Shown piece after piece: positions 34,186-43,721 of a stretch of DNA of 64,000 bases. Made by a program: the position numbers and the translations under genes. The DNA is from Dehalobacterium sp040766325 (GTDB lineage Bacteria; Bacillota; Dehalobacteriia; Dehalobacteriales; Dehalobacteriaceae): positions 62,001-126,000 of the forward strand of contig JAXGQR010000003.1 of NCBI GenBank assembly GCA_040766325.1, written 5' to 3'. A model generated the notes under the pieces. The model was not told the origin of the DNA and searched no databases. It saw only the letters and a program-made list of their open reading frames with translations. The stretch's first letter is position 1, and the number at the start of each line of letters is the position of its first letter.

Positions 34186-35133
34186 ATGCACAGTCTTGTT
34201 TATTTCCTCATTCAAATATTGATCATTCTGCTTCTGGCACCTTTGGTAAATGGCATCATCAAGAAAGTAAAAGCCTTTTCCCAAAAAAGAACCGGGGCAC
34301 CTGTTTTTCAGGTGTATTTTGACTTGTATAAATTAATGAAAAAAGATGTGGTCGTCTCCCAAACATCCTCATGGATTTATCACGTCACACCTTATCTGGT
34401 ATTTGGTGCTACCATGGCGGCAGCACTGTTGGTACCTGTTTCCACTTTGATGGCCCCCACCTCTTTTCCCGGGGATGCCATTATGCTAATTTACATTTTT
34501 GCCTTGAGCCGATTCTTTATGATGCTCGCTGGATTAGATACGGCCAGCACCTTTGGTGGCATGGGCAGCAGCAGGGAAGGGATGATTTCCTCATTAATGG
34601 AACCATCCATGTTGATTTCCTTCTTCACCATCGGACTGATTTCCAGGTCTACTTCCATCTATCAAATGATGAGTACCTCAAATTCCCTGGAATTACCCTT
34701 GGTACATCCTGTTTACTTAATGATTTTTCTTGCTTTCCTGATCATTATCATAGCAGAAACCTCCCGGATCCCGGTAGATGATCCGGCTACGCACCTGGAG
34801 TTGACCATGGTGCATGAGGCCATGATCTTAGAGTACTCCGGCAGACATCTGGCTTTGATGGAATTAAGCGCCGTGATCAAGCAGCTGATCTTAATTACCT
34901 TTTTGGTCAACATTTTTCTGCCCCATGACCATCTAATTCTCTTATCCGGAGCAGGAGCCGTGTTGCTCTCCCTTTTATTTTATGTAGTTAAGGTGATTTT
35001 CGCGGCAATCCTGATTGCCTTCATTGAGGTAAATACGGTTAAGCTGCGCCTCTTTAGTCTGCCTAATTTAGCAGCTTTATCCTTTATCTTGTCCTTTTTA
35101 GGTTTTATCAATTACTTCCTGCTGGGAAGATAA
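34186..35133 (+). CDS. HyfC/NuoH-like membrane subunit
   Basis: The 315-residue subunit has eight helices. It links the peripheral redox module to the membrane arm in complex I-like enzymes. Typical are NGIIKKVKAFSQKRTGAPV near the start, the loop LAGLDTASTFGGMGSSREG, and the acidic cytoplasmic segment IIIAETSRIPVDDPATHLELTM, where NuoH carries its quinone-site and E-channel carboxylates. AAGGAG precedes the ATG. It sits 42 bases after the NuoL-like gene. Confidence 0.9.
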   Translation: MHSLVYFLIQILIILLLAPLVNGIIKKVKAFSQKRTGAPVFQVYFDLYKLMKKDVVVSQTSSWIYHVTPYLVFGATMAAALLVPVSTLMAPTSFPGDAIMLIYIFALSRFFMMLAGLDTASTFGGMGSSREGMISSLMEPSMLISFFTIGLISRSTSIYQMMSTSNSLELPLVHPVYLMIFLAFLIIIIAETSRIPVDDPATHLELTMVHEAMILEYSGRHLALMELSAVIKQLILITFLVNIFLPHDHLILLSGAGAVLLSLLFYVVKVIFAAILIAFIEVNTVKLRLFSLPNLAALSFILSFLGFINYFLLGR

Positions 35134-35162
35134 TATTTTGTTTGACAAAGGAATGAAAAACC

Positions 35163-35819
35163 ATGACAAATTTTCTTGACACCTTATCCCTGCTTATTTT
35201 ACTAACCTCTTTTATTCTCATCGCCAATAAAAGGATTGGGTCTTATGTCAGAACCTTTCGGCTGCAATCCCTGTTAATCGCTCTGGGCGCAGGGATCATT
35301 GGTCTGGAAAGCTTTGTTCAAGAGGGTCGCTTGGATGCTTTGATCCTGTGCGTGATCATGGTGCTCATAAAAGTGATCTACATCCCCAACCTTCTAAATA
35401 AGACCTATGAAAATGTGGAACATACGGTAGAAAAGGACTTCTTTCTAAATATCCCCATTTTGTTGTTTGTTTCCTTTCTTTTATTTGTATTTTCTTATTT
35501 TACCTTCTCTTCTATTGAAGGTCTTCATGAAGGAAAGGTTAACCTGCAGATGATTAATTTAGTATCTGTGGTCTTAATCGGACTATTCTTTATGATCACA
35601 CGCAAAAAAGCGATTGGTCAAATCGTAGGCTTTCTGGTGCTGGAAAATGGAATTTTTGCCACCGCGATGTTTGTGACCAAAGGAATGCCCCTGATCGTGG
35701 ATCTGGGAATCTTTATTGACCTCCTTACCGGTGTATTAATTATGGGCTTGATGGTATTTAGAATTTATAACAAATTTGATTCAATTGACATTAATAAAAT
35801 GAAAAATTTGAGAGGATAG
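35163..35819 (+). CDS. Hydrogenase-4 component E (HyfE)-like membrane subunit
   Basis: This is a 218-residue protein with six or seven helices. The family marks are IANKRIGSYVRTFRLQSLL near residues 20-40 and the C-terminal segment GFLVLENGIFATAMFVTKGM, related to NuoK with its conserved membrane glutamate in LVLENG. It completes the membrane arm. AAGGAATG precedes the ATG. Two bases separate its stop from the following subunit's start. Confidence 0.87.
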   Translation: MTNFLDTLSLLILLTSFILIANKRIGSYVRTFRLQSLLIALGAGIIGLESFVQEGRLDALILCVIMVLIKVIYIPNLLNKTYENVEHTVEKDFFLNIPILLFVSFLLFVFSYFTFSSIEGLHEGKVNLQMINLVSVVLIGLFFMITRKKAIGQIVGFLVLENGIFATAMFVTKGMPLIVDLGIFIDLLTGVLIMGLMVFRIYNKFDSIDINKMKNLRG

Positions 35820-35821
35820 AA

Positions 35822-37300
35822 ATGATGGGATATATATTGCTGTTGATCCCGGTAATCACAGTGCTTTTGGCATTGGTGATCAAAAACCGGAGTGTGCTCC
35901 ATAAGCTGAGCCTGTTGGCCTCGGCTTTAATGTTGATTATGGCAGTAGGGCTAACAAAAAACATTCTTATTAAGGGTGTAATAAATGATCCCGTCTGGGG
36001 CGGTTTCTTTTATATCGATGCCCTAAGTATTATTGTCCTGGATATCGTGATTTTCTTAAGCTTTTTGGTCAGTGTTTATTCTGTGGGCTATTTGGAAGAA
36101 GATCTGCGCCAGGAAAAGATTGGTGCGGATCAAATCCGCCTCTATTATATTCTGCTCTATGCTTTTATATTTACCATGATTTTGGCCCTAACGGTGAAAA
36201 ATATGGGGATTATGTGGGTAGCCATCGAAGCGACAACTCTTGCCTCTGTTTTTTTAGTGGGTTTTTATAATACCAAGGAATCCCTGGAAGCTGCCTGGAA
36301 ATACATTATTATCTGTTCGGTGGGGATTTCTCTGGCATTTTTGGGGATTATTCTCCTGCATCTTTCCTCTTTAGGTGTATTAGGTGAAGGTCAGGCGCTG
36401 GATTGGACTGCCTTATTTGCCCAAGCAGAAGTATTAAAAAGCCCCTTGTTAAGGTTATCTTTTCTCTTTATTATTGTGGGCTTTGGCACCAAAGCCGGGT
36501 TGGCACCGATGCACACCTGGTTGCCGGGCGCTCATAGCCAGGCGCCGTCTCCCATCAGCGCCCTCCTTTCGGGAGTTCTCTTGAACAGCGCCATGTATGG
36601 CATTATGCGCGCAGTAGCCATTGTCAATAAAAATCTGGCAAGCAGTGATTTTACCGGAAATCTTTTGATGGCCACAGGTCTCTTATCCATTGGGATTGCG
36701 GCCGTGATCATCCTTTCCCAAAAAGAATACAAAAGCCTCCTGGCTTATTCCAGCATTGAGCATATGGGAATCATCGCCTGCGGCTTAGGCCTTTTTACCC
36801 CGGCGGCGCTATTTGGCGCCCTGCTGCACATGATCAACCATTCCCTAACTAAATCTATGCTCTTCTTTGCGACCGGAAATATTCTTCATACGTATCATAC
36901 CGGGAGGATTGCCAAGGTTAAGGGCATCCTAAAAACGCTGCCTATTACCGGAACGGCCTTTCTCCTTGGTTTATTTGCCATTGCCGGAACTCCTCCCTTT
37001 AGTATTTTTGCCAGTGAGGTCAATATTATTGCAGCCATCTTTGCCGAGGGCAAATATCTTATCGGCGGGATATTCGCCCTCATGCTGGCCATGGTTTTTG
37101 CCGGGATTGTTTTTAATATGACGCGCATGTTTTATGGTGCAGATTCAGATCAGGAAATGCCGGTAAAACGCAATACAAACCCAGCGGGCATAGTGGTAAT
37201 TTTACTCCTGCTACTATTAATATTGATCACCGGTTTTTTTCTGCCCATAGAGCTTAAAGAACTGATTTACAGCGCAACACGGATTATGAGGGGGGAATAA
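35822..37300 (+). CDS. Hydrogenase-4 component F (HyfF)-like NuoN/M antiporter subunit
   Basis: The 492 residues contain about 14 membrane helices and a second antiporter-like core, with MGIMWVAIEATTLASVFLVGF, GFGTKAGLAPMHTWLPGAHSQAPSP and KEYKSLLAYSSIEHMGIIACG, holding the conserved lysine, histidine and glutamate used for ion transfer. With the HyfB-like subunit it gives the complex two candidate ion pumps. GAGAGGA precedes the ATG pair, and I use the first. Confidence 0.9.
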   Translation: MMGYILLLIPVITVLLALVIKNRSVLHKLSLLASALMLIMAVGLTKNILIKGVINDPVWGGFFYIDALSIIVLDIVIFLSFLVSVYSVGYLEEDLRQEKIGADQIRLYYILLYAFIFTMILALTVKNMGIMWVAIEATTLASVFLVGFYNTKESLEAAWKYIIICSVGISLAFLGIILLHLSSLGVLGEGQALDWTALFAQAEVLKSPLLRLSFLFIIVGFGTKAGLAPMHTWLPGAHSQAPSPISALLSGVLLNSAMYGIMRAVAIVNKNLASSDFTGNLLMATGLLSIGIAAVIILSQKEYKSLLAYSSIEHMGIIACGLGLFTPAALFGALLHMINHSLTKSMLFFATGNILHTYHTGRIAKVKGILKTLPITGTAFLLGLFAIAGTPPFSIFASEVNIIAAIFAEGKYLIGGIFALMLAMVFAGIVFNMTRMFYGADSDQEMPVKRNTNPAGIVVILLLLLLILITGFFLPIELKELIYSATRIMRGE

Positions 37301-37304
37301 AACC

Positions 37305-38882
37305 ATGAAGGATTATCGTAAAATACTCGAGGAAAAATTTGCGGAGCATATTATTTCCCAAAAGATTGCCCACACCAACGAGCTTTATCTGGAGGTAAAC
37401 CCCAAGATCATCTTAGAAATCACAACTTTTATTGATCAAGAACTAAACTGCCCCCTGATCTCCATGTTTGCCAATGACGAACGCATCCTTTCAGATAGAT
37501 TCGTCCTTTATTATTCTTTTGCCGATCGAGATCAAGGAGTGCTGATCATCATCAAAACTGGGATTGCCCCGGAAGATCCAACTTTTACTTCCATTGCCGT
37601 AAAAATCCCCGGGGCAGCAGTCTATGAAAGGGAAATCAAGGATCTGTTCGGTCTAATTCCCCAGGGACATCCCGATCCCAAAAGGTTAGTATTCCATAGT
37701 AATTGGCCGGAAGGGGTCTATCCTCTGCGCAAGGATTTTAATGGACAAGAGAAGCCTGCCTTTGTTAATCAGGAAATGTTCTTTACGCAGGTTGGTGGTG
37801 AAGGGGTTTATGAGATTCCGGTAGGACCGGTACACGCCGGCATCATCGAACCGGGACATTTTCGCTTTACCGTGGCAGGAGAGCCTATCATCAACCTGGA
37901 AGCCCAGCTTTATTTTGTTCATAAGGGCATCGAAAAAATGTGTGAAGGACGGTCCATGGAACATTGCCTCTATGTGGCTGAACGGATCTCCGGCGATGAG
38001 ACCTTTGCCAACTCCCAGGCTTATTGCCAGGCAATGGAAAAGATTGCTCAAGTGACCATTCCGGAAAGGGCGATGTACACCCGCGTCATCTTTGGGGAAT
38101 TGGAACGTCTCACCAGCCACCTGGGAGATCTGACGGGGATTTGTACCGATGTAGCCTATGGCTTTGCTGCCTCTCAATTTAATATGCTGCGTGCCTGGGC
38201 ATACGACCTGGCTGATGAACTTTGCGGCATGCGCTTTTTACGCAGTGTGAATGCACTAGGGGGCTGCCGCCAGGACTTTGTCACCGGCAAGGAAACGAAG
38301 ATCCTGGAAAGTTTGGCAAAGATGAAAAAAGAGTTAAAAGACACCATTACGACCATTAATAATAAAAACATGTTTATCGATCGGGTAGAACATACCGGGA
38401 TTTTGAAGCACCAAATTGCTTTGGACTTAAATGCTGTTGGCCCCGGAGGACGAGCTTCGGGGATTCCTTATGATGTACGAAAATCCTTTCCCTACGAGGT
38501 ATACGACAAACTCCACTTCACCATTCCCAACCATAAGAATGGAGATGTGAACTGTCGTATGAACGTAAAAATTGAGGAATGCCAGACATCACTGGATATT
38601 ATTAATCAAGCTGTAGAGAGTATGCCTCAGGGCAAAATCAGGGAACCCTTTCATGAAGTACCTCCCTATCAATTTGCCTTCAGCCTGGTCGAGTCTCCCC
38701 GGGGGGAAAATGTCCATTGGGTGATGACGGGGGAAAATAACACCCTTTATCGCTATAAGATCCGAACTCCATCCTTTTGCAACTGGCCGGCTTTATGTCA
38801 TGCCGTCAAAGGAAATGTTGTACCGGACTTTCCCCTGATTAACAAAAGCTTTAATTTGTCCTACGCAGGTAATGATCTGTAA
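37305..38882 (+). CDS. Hydrogenase-related large subunit (NuoC-NuoD fusion) lacking Ni-Fe cysteines
   Basis: The 525 residues include an N-terminal NuoC-like part (about 1-150; EREIKDLFGLIPQGHPDP) fused to a NuoD/Hyf large-subunit part. In true group 4 [NiFe] hydrogenases two CxxC pairs hold the metal centre. Here the first site reads ERISGDETFAN (about 226-236) where ERICGxC is expected, and the C-terminal site reads NLSYAGNDL where DPCxxC is expected. All four ligands are therefore missing. This is the hallmark of energy-converting hydrogenase-related (Ehr) complexes. It cannot make or use H2 by the usual site. The actual electron acceptor or partner is unknown. Confidence 0.9.
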   Translation: MKDYRKILEEKFAEHIISQKIAHTNELYLEVNPKIILEITTFIDQELNCPLISMFANDERILSDRFVLYYSFADRDQGVLIIIKTGIAPEDPTFTSIAVKIPGAAVYEREIKDLFGLIPQGHPDPKRLVFHSNWPEGVYPLRKDFNGQEKPAFVNQEMFFTQVGGEGVYEIPVGPVHAGIIEPGHFRFTVAGEPIINLEAQLYFVHKGIEKMCEGRSMEHCLYVAERISGDETFANSQAYCQAMEKIAQVTIPERAMYTRVIFGELERLTSHLGDLTGICTDVAYGFAASQFNMLRAWAYDLADELCGMRFLRSVNALGGCRQDFVTGKETKILESLAKMKKELKDTITTINNKNMFIDRVEHTGILKHQIALDLNAVGPGGRASGIPYDVRKSFPYEVYDKLHFTIPNHKNGDVNCRMNVKIEECQTSLDIINQAVESMPQGKIREPFHEVPPYQFAFSLVESPRGENVHWVMTGENNTLYRYKIRTPSFCNWPALCHAVKGNVVPDFPLINKSFNLSYAGNDL

Positions 38883-38920
38883 ATAATCTGCCATTTTTCG
38901 TTTGAAAGGAATGCAGTAAA

Positions 38921-39712
38921 ATGTATAATATGATCAAAAAAATTGTCCAATATCCGCGCATCACAACGAAATATCCCAAAGAAGTTTTGGATGCCGGCCA
39001 GGTCATCGGCAAACCGGAAATAGAACTCAGTAAATGTACCTTTTGCGGGATGTGCGTCTCCAGCTGTCCTTCTTCTGCCATTGTTATGGATGTAGCAAAG
39101 AAGGATATCGGTATCAACCTGGATCAATGCATATATTGCACCGAATGCACCGAGGTTTGTCCCACTGGTGCAGCTTATATGACCAACCAGGTGGAGATAG
39201 CTGCAAAAAACAGGAATGATCTGCGTCACACGCCTATCGTGATTGAAACACGAGATCTTCCCCATGAATCTTATGAGATCATTGGAGAAAAGATTCAGCA
39301 AAAGGCTCAACAACTATTTGGACGGAGCCTGCACATCAGAGAAGTTGACGCCGGTTCTTGCAACGGGTGTGATTATGAGATTAACGCCCTGAACAATTCC
39401 ATCAATGATTTGGAAAGGTTGGGCATGCATTTTGTTGCTTCCCCCAGACATGCGGATTTACTGCTGGTGACCGGCACTGCTACCAGGAACATGGAGCTTG
39501 CATTAATCAAGACTTATAACGCCACCCCTGATCCAAAGCTGGTGGTGGCGGTAGGTGCCTGTGCCTGCAGCGGCGGTATTTTCCGGGACAATTATGCCAC
39601 CAGAAACGGCATTGATTGTATCCTTCCGGTGGATGTGTATATTCCGGGATGTCCGCCCAGACCCCAGGCCATCATGTACGGAATTCTCAAAGCTATAGAT
39701 CGCGTAAGTTGA
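38921..39712 (+). CDS. Ferredoxin-small subunit fusion (HyfH/NuoI + HyfI/NuoB)
   Basis: The 263-residue protein joins two modules that are usually separate. Residues 35-85 have two [4Fe-4S] motifs (C39, C42, C45, C49 and C70, C73, C76, C80) like NuoI/HycF. Residues 140-263 are a NuoB-like small subunit with SCNGCDYEINAL (C147, C150), GACACSGG (C214 or C216) and PGCPPRP (C244), the four ligands of the proximal cluster, all intact. It would carry electrons between a soluble donor and the large subunit. GGAATG precedes the ATG. It is last in the operon. Confidence 0.9.
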   Translation: MYNMIKKIVQYPRITTKYPKEVLDAGQVIGKPEIELSKCTFCGMCVSSCPSSAIVMDVAKKDIGINLDQCIYCTECTEVCPTGAAYMTNQVEIAAKNRNDLRHTPIVIETRDLPHESYEIIGEKIQQKAQQLFGRSLHIREVDAGSCNGCDYEINALNNSINDLERLGMHFVASPRHADLLLVTGTATRNMELALIKTYNATPDPKLVVAVGACACSGGIFRDNYATRNGIDCILPVDVYIPGCPPRPQAIMYGILKAIDRVS

Positions 39713-39719
39713 GTGAAAC

Positions 39720-39766
39720 GGATGGGGGGCAAGACCAGTAAAAAACTGGTCTTGATTCCCATCCCC
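39720..39766. terminator. Hairpin between convergent operon end and SDR gene
   Basis: AAGACCAGT (39731-39739) and ACTGGTCTT (39745-39753) form a perfect inner stem, and GGATGGG / CCCATCC extends it over an internal loop. There is no T tract, so termination efficiency is uncertain, but the position between convergent genes fits. Confidence 0.5.
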
Positions 39767-39783
39767 TGTTCTACCCAACTTTC

Positions 39784-40542
39784 CTACCCCATATAATTTC
39801 CCCCGTTAATAAAGAAATTTTGTCCTGTCATATATGTCGTTTCATTAATGATAAAGTTTGCTGCTCTACAAACATCCTCAGGTGTACCTAGCCTTTCCAT
39901 GGGGATAGTTTCAAGCAATTTGTCATAATCTGTTTTGTCATAAAGCCCATATCTCTCCATAACCTCTTCTGTATTAACATATCCCAGCATGATACAGTTT
40001 ACTTTAATCCTGGGAGCAAGCTCGATGGCTAAGCATTTTGTTAATGTAACCACTCCGGCTTTCGAGCTGCAGTAATTTGCCCCATTTTTTCTGCCTGTAA
40101 TAGAACTGTTAGAAGCAATATTAACAATATCGCCCCCGAAATTGTTCCCAGCCTCTTTAAAAGCAAAAACAAATTCCTGCGAGCAAATAAAATTTCCTGT
40201 AAGATTAGTATCAATCACTTTTTGCCAATTCTCATCAGTCATATTCATAAGCGAAGCGTCAATATTAATACTAGCATTGTTTATGAGAACATCAATCTTA
40301 CCAAACTTTTCAATCGTCTTTTTAAACATACTCTTTACTTGTAGCCGATCTGAAATATCAGCTTGGATAGTAATAACATCCTCATTAAAAGGAGATATTT
40401 CATCATATAGACTTTTGGCTTCATCTGCCGATTTGCTATAGTTTGCAACAATTTTATTACCCTGTCTGGCAAAATATTTAGCCATCTCCCGCCCTATGCC
40501 TCTTGATGCCCCTGAAATTAAAATTACCTTACCGTTTTTCAT
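39784..40542 (-). CDS. SDR family oxidoreductase (FabG-like)
   Basis: The 252-residue short-chain dehydrogenase has the NAD(P) loop GASRGIGREMAKYF (about 10-23), NNAS (about 90), the catalytic serine in IASNSSITG and the Y-x-x-x-K motif in NYCSSKAG (about 155-160). The substrate is unknown; FabG, sugar or polyol dehydrogenases share this pattern. GGAGAC precedes the ATG. No operon partner is evident, and the upstream Mrp gene is 70 bases away on the same strand. Confidence 0.88.
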   Translation of the reverse strand: MKNGKVILISGASRGIGREMAKYFARQGNKIVANYSKSADEAKSLYDEISPFNEDVITIQADISDRLQVKSMFKKTIEKFGKIDVLINNASINIDASLMNMTDENWQKVIDTNLTGNFICSQEFVFAFKEAGNNFGGDIVNIASNSSITGRKNGANYCSSKAGVVTLTKCLAIELAPRIKVNCIMLGYVNTEEVMERYGLYDKTDYDKLLETIPMERLGTPEDVCRAANFIINETTYMTGQNFFINGGNYMG

Positions 40543-40613
40543 ATTTGTCTCCTTACTTCATAATACAATTACAAGGGGTCTACCATGATAATTGCAGGCC
40601 TCTTTCCTATACC

Positions 40614-41444
40614 TTACATCTTCTCTAATATTTGAGACACCGGATCGAGCCAATTGCCTTCAAAGTGCTCGATCATTCCCTCGTCGATAGCAGTAGATAT
40701 TTGGGGATCAATAGGTAGTTTTGCCAGAACCTTTAAGTTATGCTTATCCGCAATTTCTTCTATATGGCTGTCGCCAAATATCTGATAGTCTTTGCCATTA
40801 TCAGGGCATCTAAAATATGACATGTTTTCCACCAGACCGATAATAGGGACATTCATCATCTCTGCCATTTTTACTGCTTTAGCAACAATCATCGATACCA
40901 GCTCCTGGGGAGAAGTGACAACAATAATGCCATCCACAGCCATAGATTGAAAGACGGTAAGTGGTACATCACCGGTGCCTGGAGGCATATCAATGAACAT
41001 AAAATCGATATCACTCCAGATGACATTGGTCCAGAATTGCTTGACCGTACCGGAAATGACCGGTCCTCTCCAGACGACCGGATCGGTTTCGTTTTTTAAA
41101 ATCAAATTTACTGACATCACATCAATGCCGGTTTTAGTTTTAACGGGATAGACACCGAGTTCACTACCCTTCGCTTTATCTTTGATGCCGAAGGCTTTGG
41201 GGATCGAAGGTCCGGTAATGTCTGCATCAAGAATAGCAGTATGATATCCCCTTCTATTCATAGTCACCGCAAGCATGGAGGTAACAAGTGATTTACCGAC
41301 ACCTCCTTTGCCGCTAACAACACCGATGACTTTTTTTATTCGACTCAACTCATGCAGCTTTGCGGAAAAATCATTTTTTTGTTCTTTTCTGTCTGCACAG
41401 TCTTTAGCGCAGCTGCTGCATTTTTGATTGCATTTTTCACTCAT
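40614..41444 (-). CDS. Mrp/NBP35-type P-loop ATPase, Fe-S carrier
   Basis: The 276-residue ATPase of the ApbC/Mrp/NBP35 family has the deviant Walker A GKGGVGKS (about 45-52), LDADITGPS, DMPPGTGD and a C-terminal ENMSYFRCPD region. An N-terminal cysteine set (C5, C9, C12, C16 in CNQKCSSCAKDC) resembles the NBP35 cluster-binding motif. It is thought to assemble or pass Fe-S clusters. Its neighbours (MBL-fold enzyme, DUF134 regulator) are the ones often found with such genes, but here they are eroded. A weak AAGGAG site precedes the ATG. Confidence 0.9.
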   Translation of the reverse strand: MSEKCNQKCSSCAKDCADRKEQKNDFSAKLHELSRIKKVIGVVSGKGGVGKSLVTSMLAVTMNRRGYHTAILDADITGPSIPKAFGIKDKAKGSELGVYPVKTKTGIDVMSVNLILKNETDPVVWRGPVISGTVKQFWTNVIWSDIDFMFIDMPPGTGDVPLTVFQSMAVDGIIVVTSPQELVSMIVAKAVKMAEMMNVPIIGLVENMSYFRCPDNGKDYQIFGDSHIEEIADKHNLKVLAKLPIDPQISTAIDEGMIEHFEGNWLDPVSQILEKM

Positions 41445-41476
41445 TAAATAGTAGCTCCTTTACCTTCATATTTTTA

Positions 41477-42296
41477 TTATAATTCTATTACACTGCCTGT
41501 TGACAGGTAATCAATATTTGCACCCATCACGGCTTTCAGTTGCTGATAGGGTTCAATACCTGTACAATGACAAGTAAAACACTTGGCCTTAGTATCCAGT
41601 AAATACTTGCCAATTTTATCAATAGTCTCACTACACTCATTGCCATAAATCGGACTGGAAAGATGGAACCCGCCGATCACATAATCAGGCTTTCGCCCTT
41701 TAATTGCCTGAAAATGCTCCAATATATTAATAATGCCATTATGGGCACAACCTGTGACTAATAGTATTTTACCATCTTCTTCAACGATGAGATTTTGTTC
41801 ATGAGTAAAGGTGTCATCCACCATTTTTTCGCAGTGCACAGTGAATAATCCATAATTAGAAGTGGGACGTGGTTCTCTTTGAACAATATTTGCAAACACC
41901 TGGACTCCCTTACTGATCAGTAATCTATCCAAAGTGAATCTCATTTGTTTGTTTCGTTTCAATTCGTCCCTCAACCCAATCGGTTCTAATTTTCCATGTC
42001 GACGCAAGGCATAATGCTTGTCAAATGCCTGTTGATGTAAAAATACCTCAGCCTTATTGTTTTTCCCTTGAATATTTTAATCCACCATGGTCATAATGGC
42101 CATGTGAAATGATCAGAAAATCAACATCACGCCATCACATCCATTTTATGGGCATTTCAAGAAAAAGTCCGCTTGCTCCAACATCGAACAATATCTTATG
42201 ATTTATGGCTTCTATATACAGGCTAAGTCCATGCTCACTTTTAAAATCTTCCGAAAGTGAAGTGTTTTTTCCACTAACGTTTTTTATTATTATCAT
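41477..42296 (-). pseudogene. MBL-fold metallo-hydrolase (COG1237-like), N-terminal half eroded
   Basis: From 42007 down to 41477 the C-terminal half reads cleanly, with LLVTGCAHNGIINIL, VIGGFHLSSP and CFTCHCTG, typical of the COG1237 group of MBL hydrolases. Upstream, from an ATG at 42296, the N-terminal half is present in pieces: SEHGLSLYIEAINHKILFDV, the metal site SHGHYDHGGLKY, and VFLHQQAFDKHYALRRHGK, with several small frame breaks between them. The whole would be about 275 residues. It heads a zone of dense small deletions. Confidence 0.75.
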
Positions 42297-42361
42297 ACGT
42301 CTAGCTACCCTTCTCCAAGAAGTTCGATTTTATCGATAAATTCTAAATTCATTAATCATGA

Positions 42362-42722
42362 TCATAACCGCTTTTGAACTGTATATCTTTTGCCATGCTT
42401 ATGTTTATTACAACTGCCACGACCACAGCCCTCTCCGAAGCCGTTGAGACGATGCACTCCTCCCTCAATTAACAATACCTTGCCGTTATAATGATTCAGC
42501 CAGCTTTTTTCTCGCTGCAATATATATACCTTGAATGGTGGTGCGCGCGACATTCATCTGGTTTGCCTCTTCCGTAAAACCTACCAAATCAATCAACCTG
42601 ATCGTTTCATACTCATCAACTGTCATTCTGACATGGTTTTTTCATCAAAATTCTAAATCAAGGGCCCAAATTTGTTGTTTTCAGGTAGACAGCATACTTT
42701 ACGCCATTTCATTGGCCGGCAT
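42362..42722 (-). pseudogene. DUF134 HTH protein, multiply frameshifted
   Basis: Pieces in alternating frames spell the DUF134 family in order: MPRPMKWRKVCCLPENNKFG-like start (42722 downward, after restoring lost bases), TVDEYETIRLIDLVGFTEE, QMNVARTTIQGIYIAARKK (the HTH), then NGKVLLIEGG and GCGRGSCNKHKHG at the end (stop at 42362). DUF134 genes commonly sit beside Mrp/NBP35 and MBL genes and are thought to regulate them. At least four breaks make it non-functional as read. Confidence 0.75.
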
Positions 42723-42868
42723 AATCTAACCACATCACTTCATCAACATTAACCATATGTTGTCTTTTATATTAGTTTAGTGTCATATGTCGTTTATAAG
42801 GTTTATTATAGCTTTCTTCCGAAGGATGTCAATAAGCTTCTTTTGATTTAATAATAAAAATAAACAAT

Positions 42869-43622
42869 GATTCATTGTGTAAAACACCATAACAAGCTAG
42901 TATGATTTGCTCACATGCGATCAGCTATGCCCTTAAATAAAACACATCAATTTTAAACATCTAGTTATGAAAGTATAAGGTTATTCAATTAGGAATCTAC
43001 AGTTTCAAGAGAGATCAAACTACTCTACAAAAGCGCGAAGTGACCTAAGCTATGGTATTTCGATAAAAATCGATTGAACTTAAAAAAGTCTTTTTTCTTA
43101 TGCTGAAAAAAGATTTTAAAAATGGTCCCCACATGCTGTCCCGATTGAATAAATCGATTGTGTGATTATATTGATCAGCGGTTACTGAAGGTCTTTAATG
43201 CTTACTACCATCTAATAACGTATCCTGGAAGTCGGCACCATAGTTAAGGACGAAAAATTGGAATTGATAATCAAAAATTCAGCTTGCTGCCTTTAGCATC
43301 AAAGTGTATGCCATGAAAAATTATTGGATCATTATTTCTAAACTGATGGCTCTGGTTTTCTAACAACCATGACATAAATATCTTATCCATATTCCTTGAA
43401 ATGCCGATTTCCAAAGGAACAGCGATAAAAACTCAAATAGAGAACTGGTGTAATAGTCTCCAGAAAGATCCTTATCAGATCTCAAATAAACTATATTAAT
43501 TACTAAACCAATCTTACAAGATTTGTACTCCGTCCCCTGTCCAACGGTAACACTAGGTCAAGAAAATGAACTCCGCTTCGCTCATATCATATGGCAATTT
43601 GTTGCATTTAATATTTTAGAAA
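42869..43622 (+). pseudogene. Deletion-shredded IS30 copy
   Basis: Segment after segment equals the intact IS30 at 53586-54940, including the transposase body, the sequence after its stop (AAACTATATTAATTACTAAACC-like) and the right end GTTGCATTTAATATT. Short pieces are missing throughout. About 750 bases remain of about 1355. Example: TGTA|TGCCATGA|AAAATTA|GGATCATTATTTCT replaces a segment of 54361-54420 with three internal gaps and no substitutions. Base changes are rare compared with gaps. Confidence 0.85.
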
Positions 43623-43721
43623 AATAAACAATTTGTGTCTTTTAAAAAACATTATATAATTTGATACCGATGATGTAAAAATAAAAACCCATCCCGATTA
43701 AAGATGTGGATTTTTTCGAGT

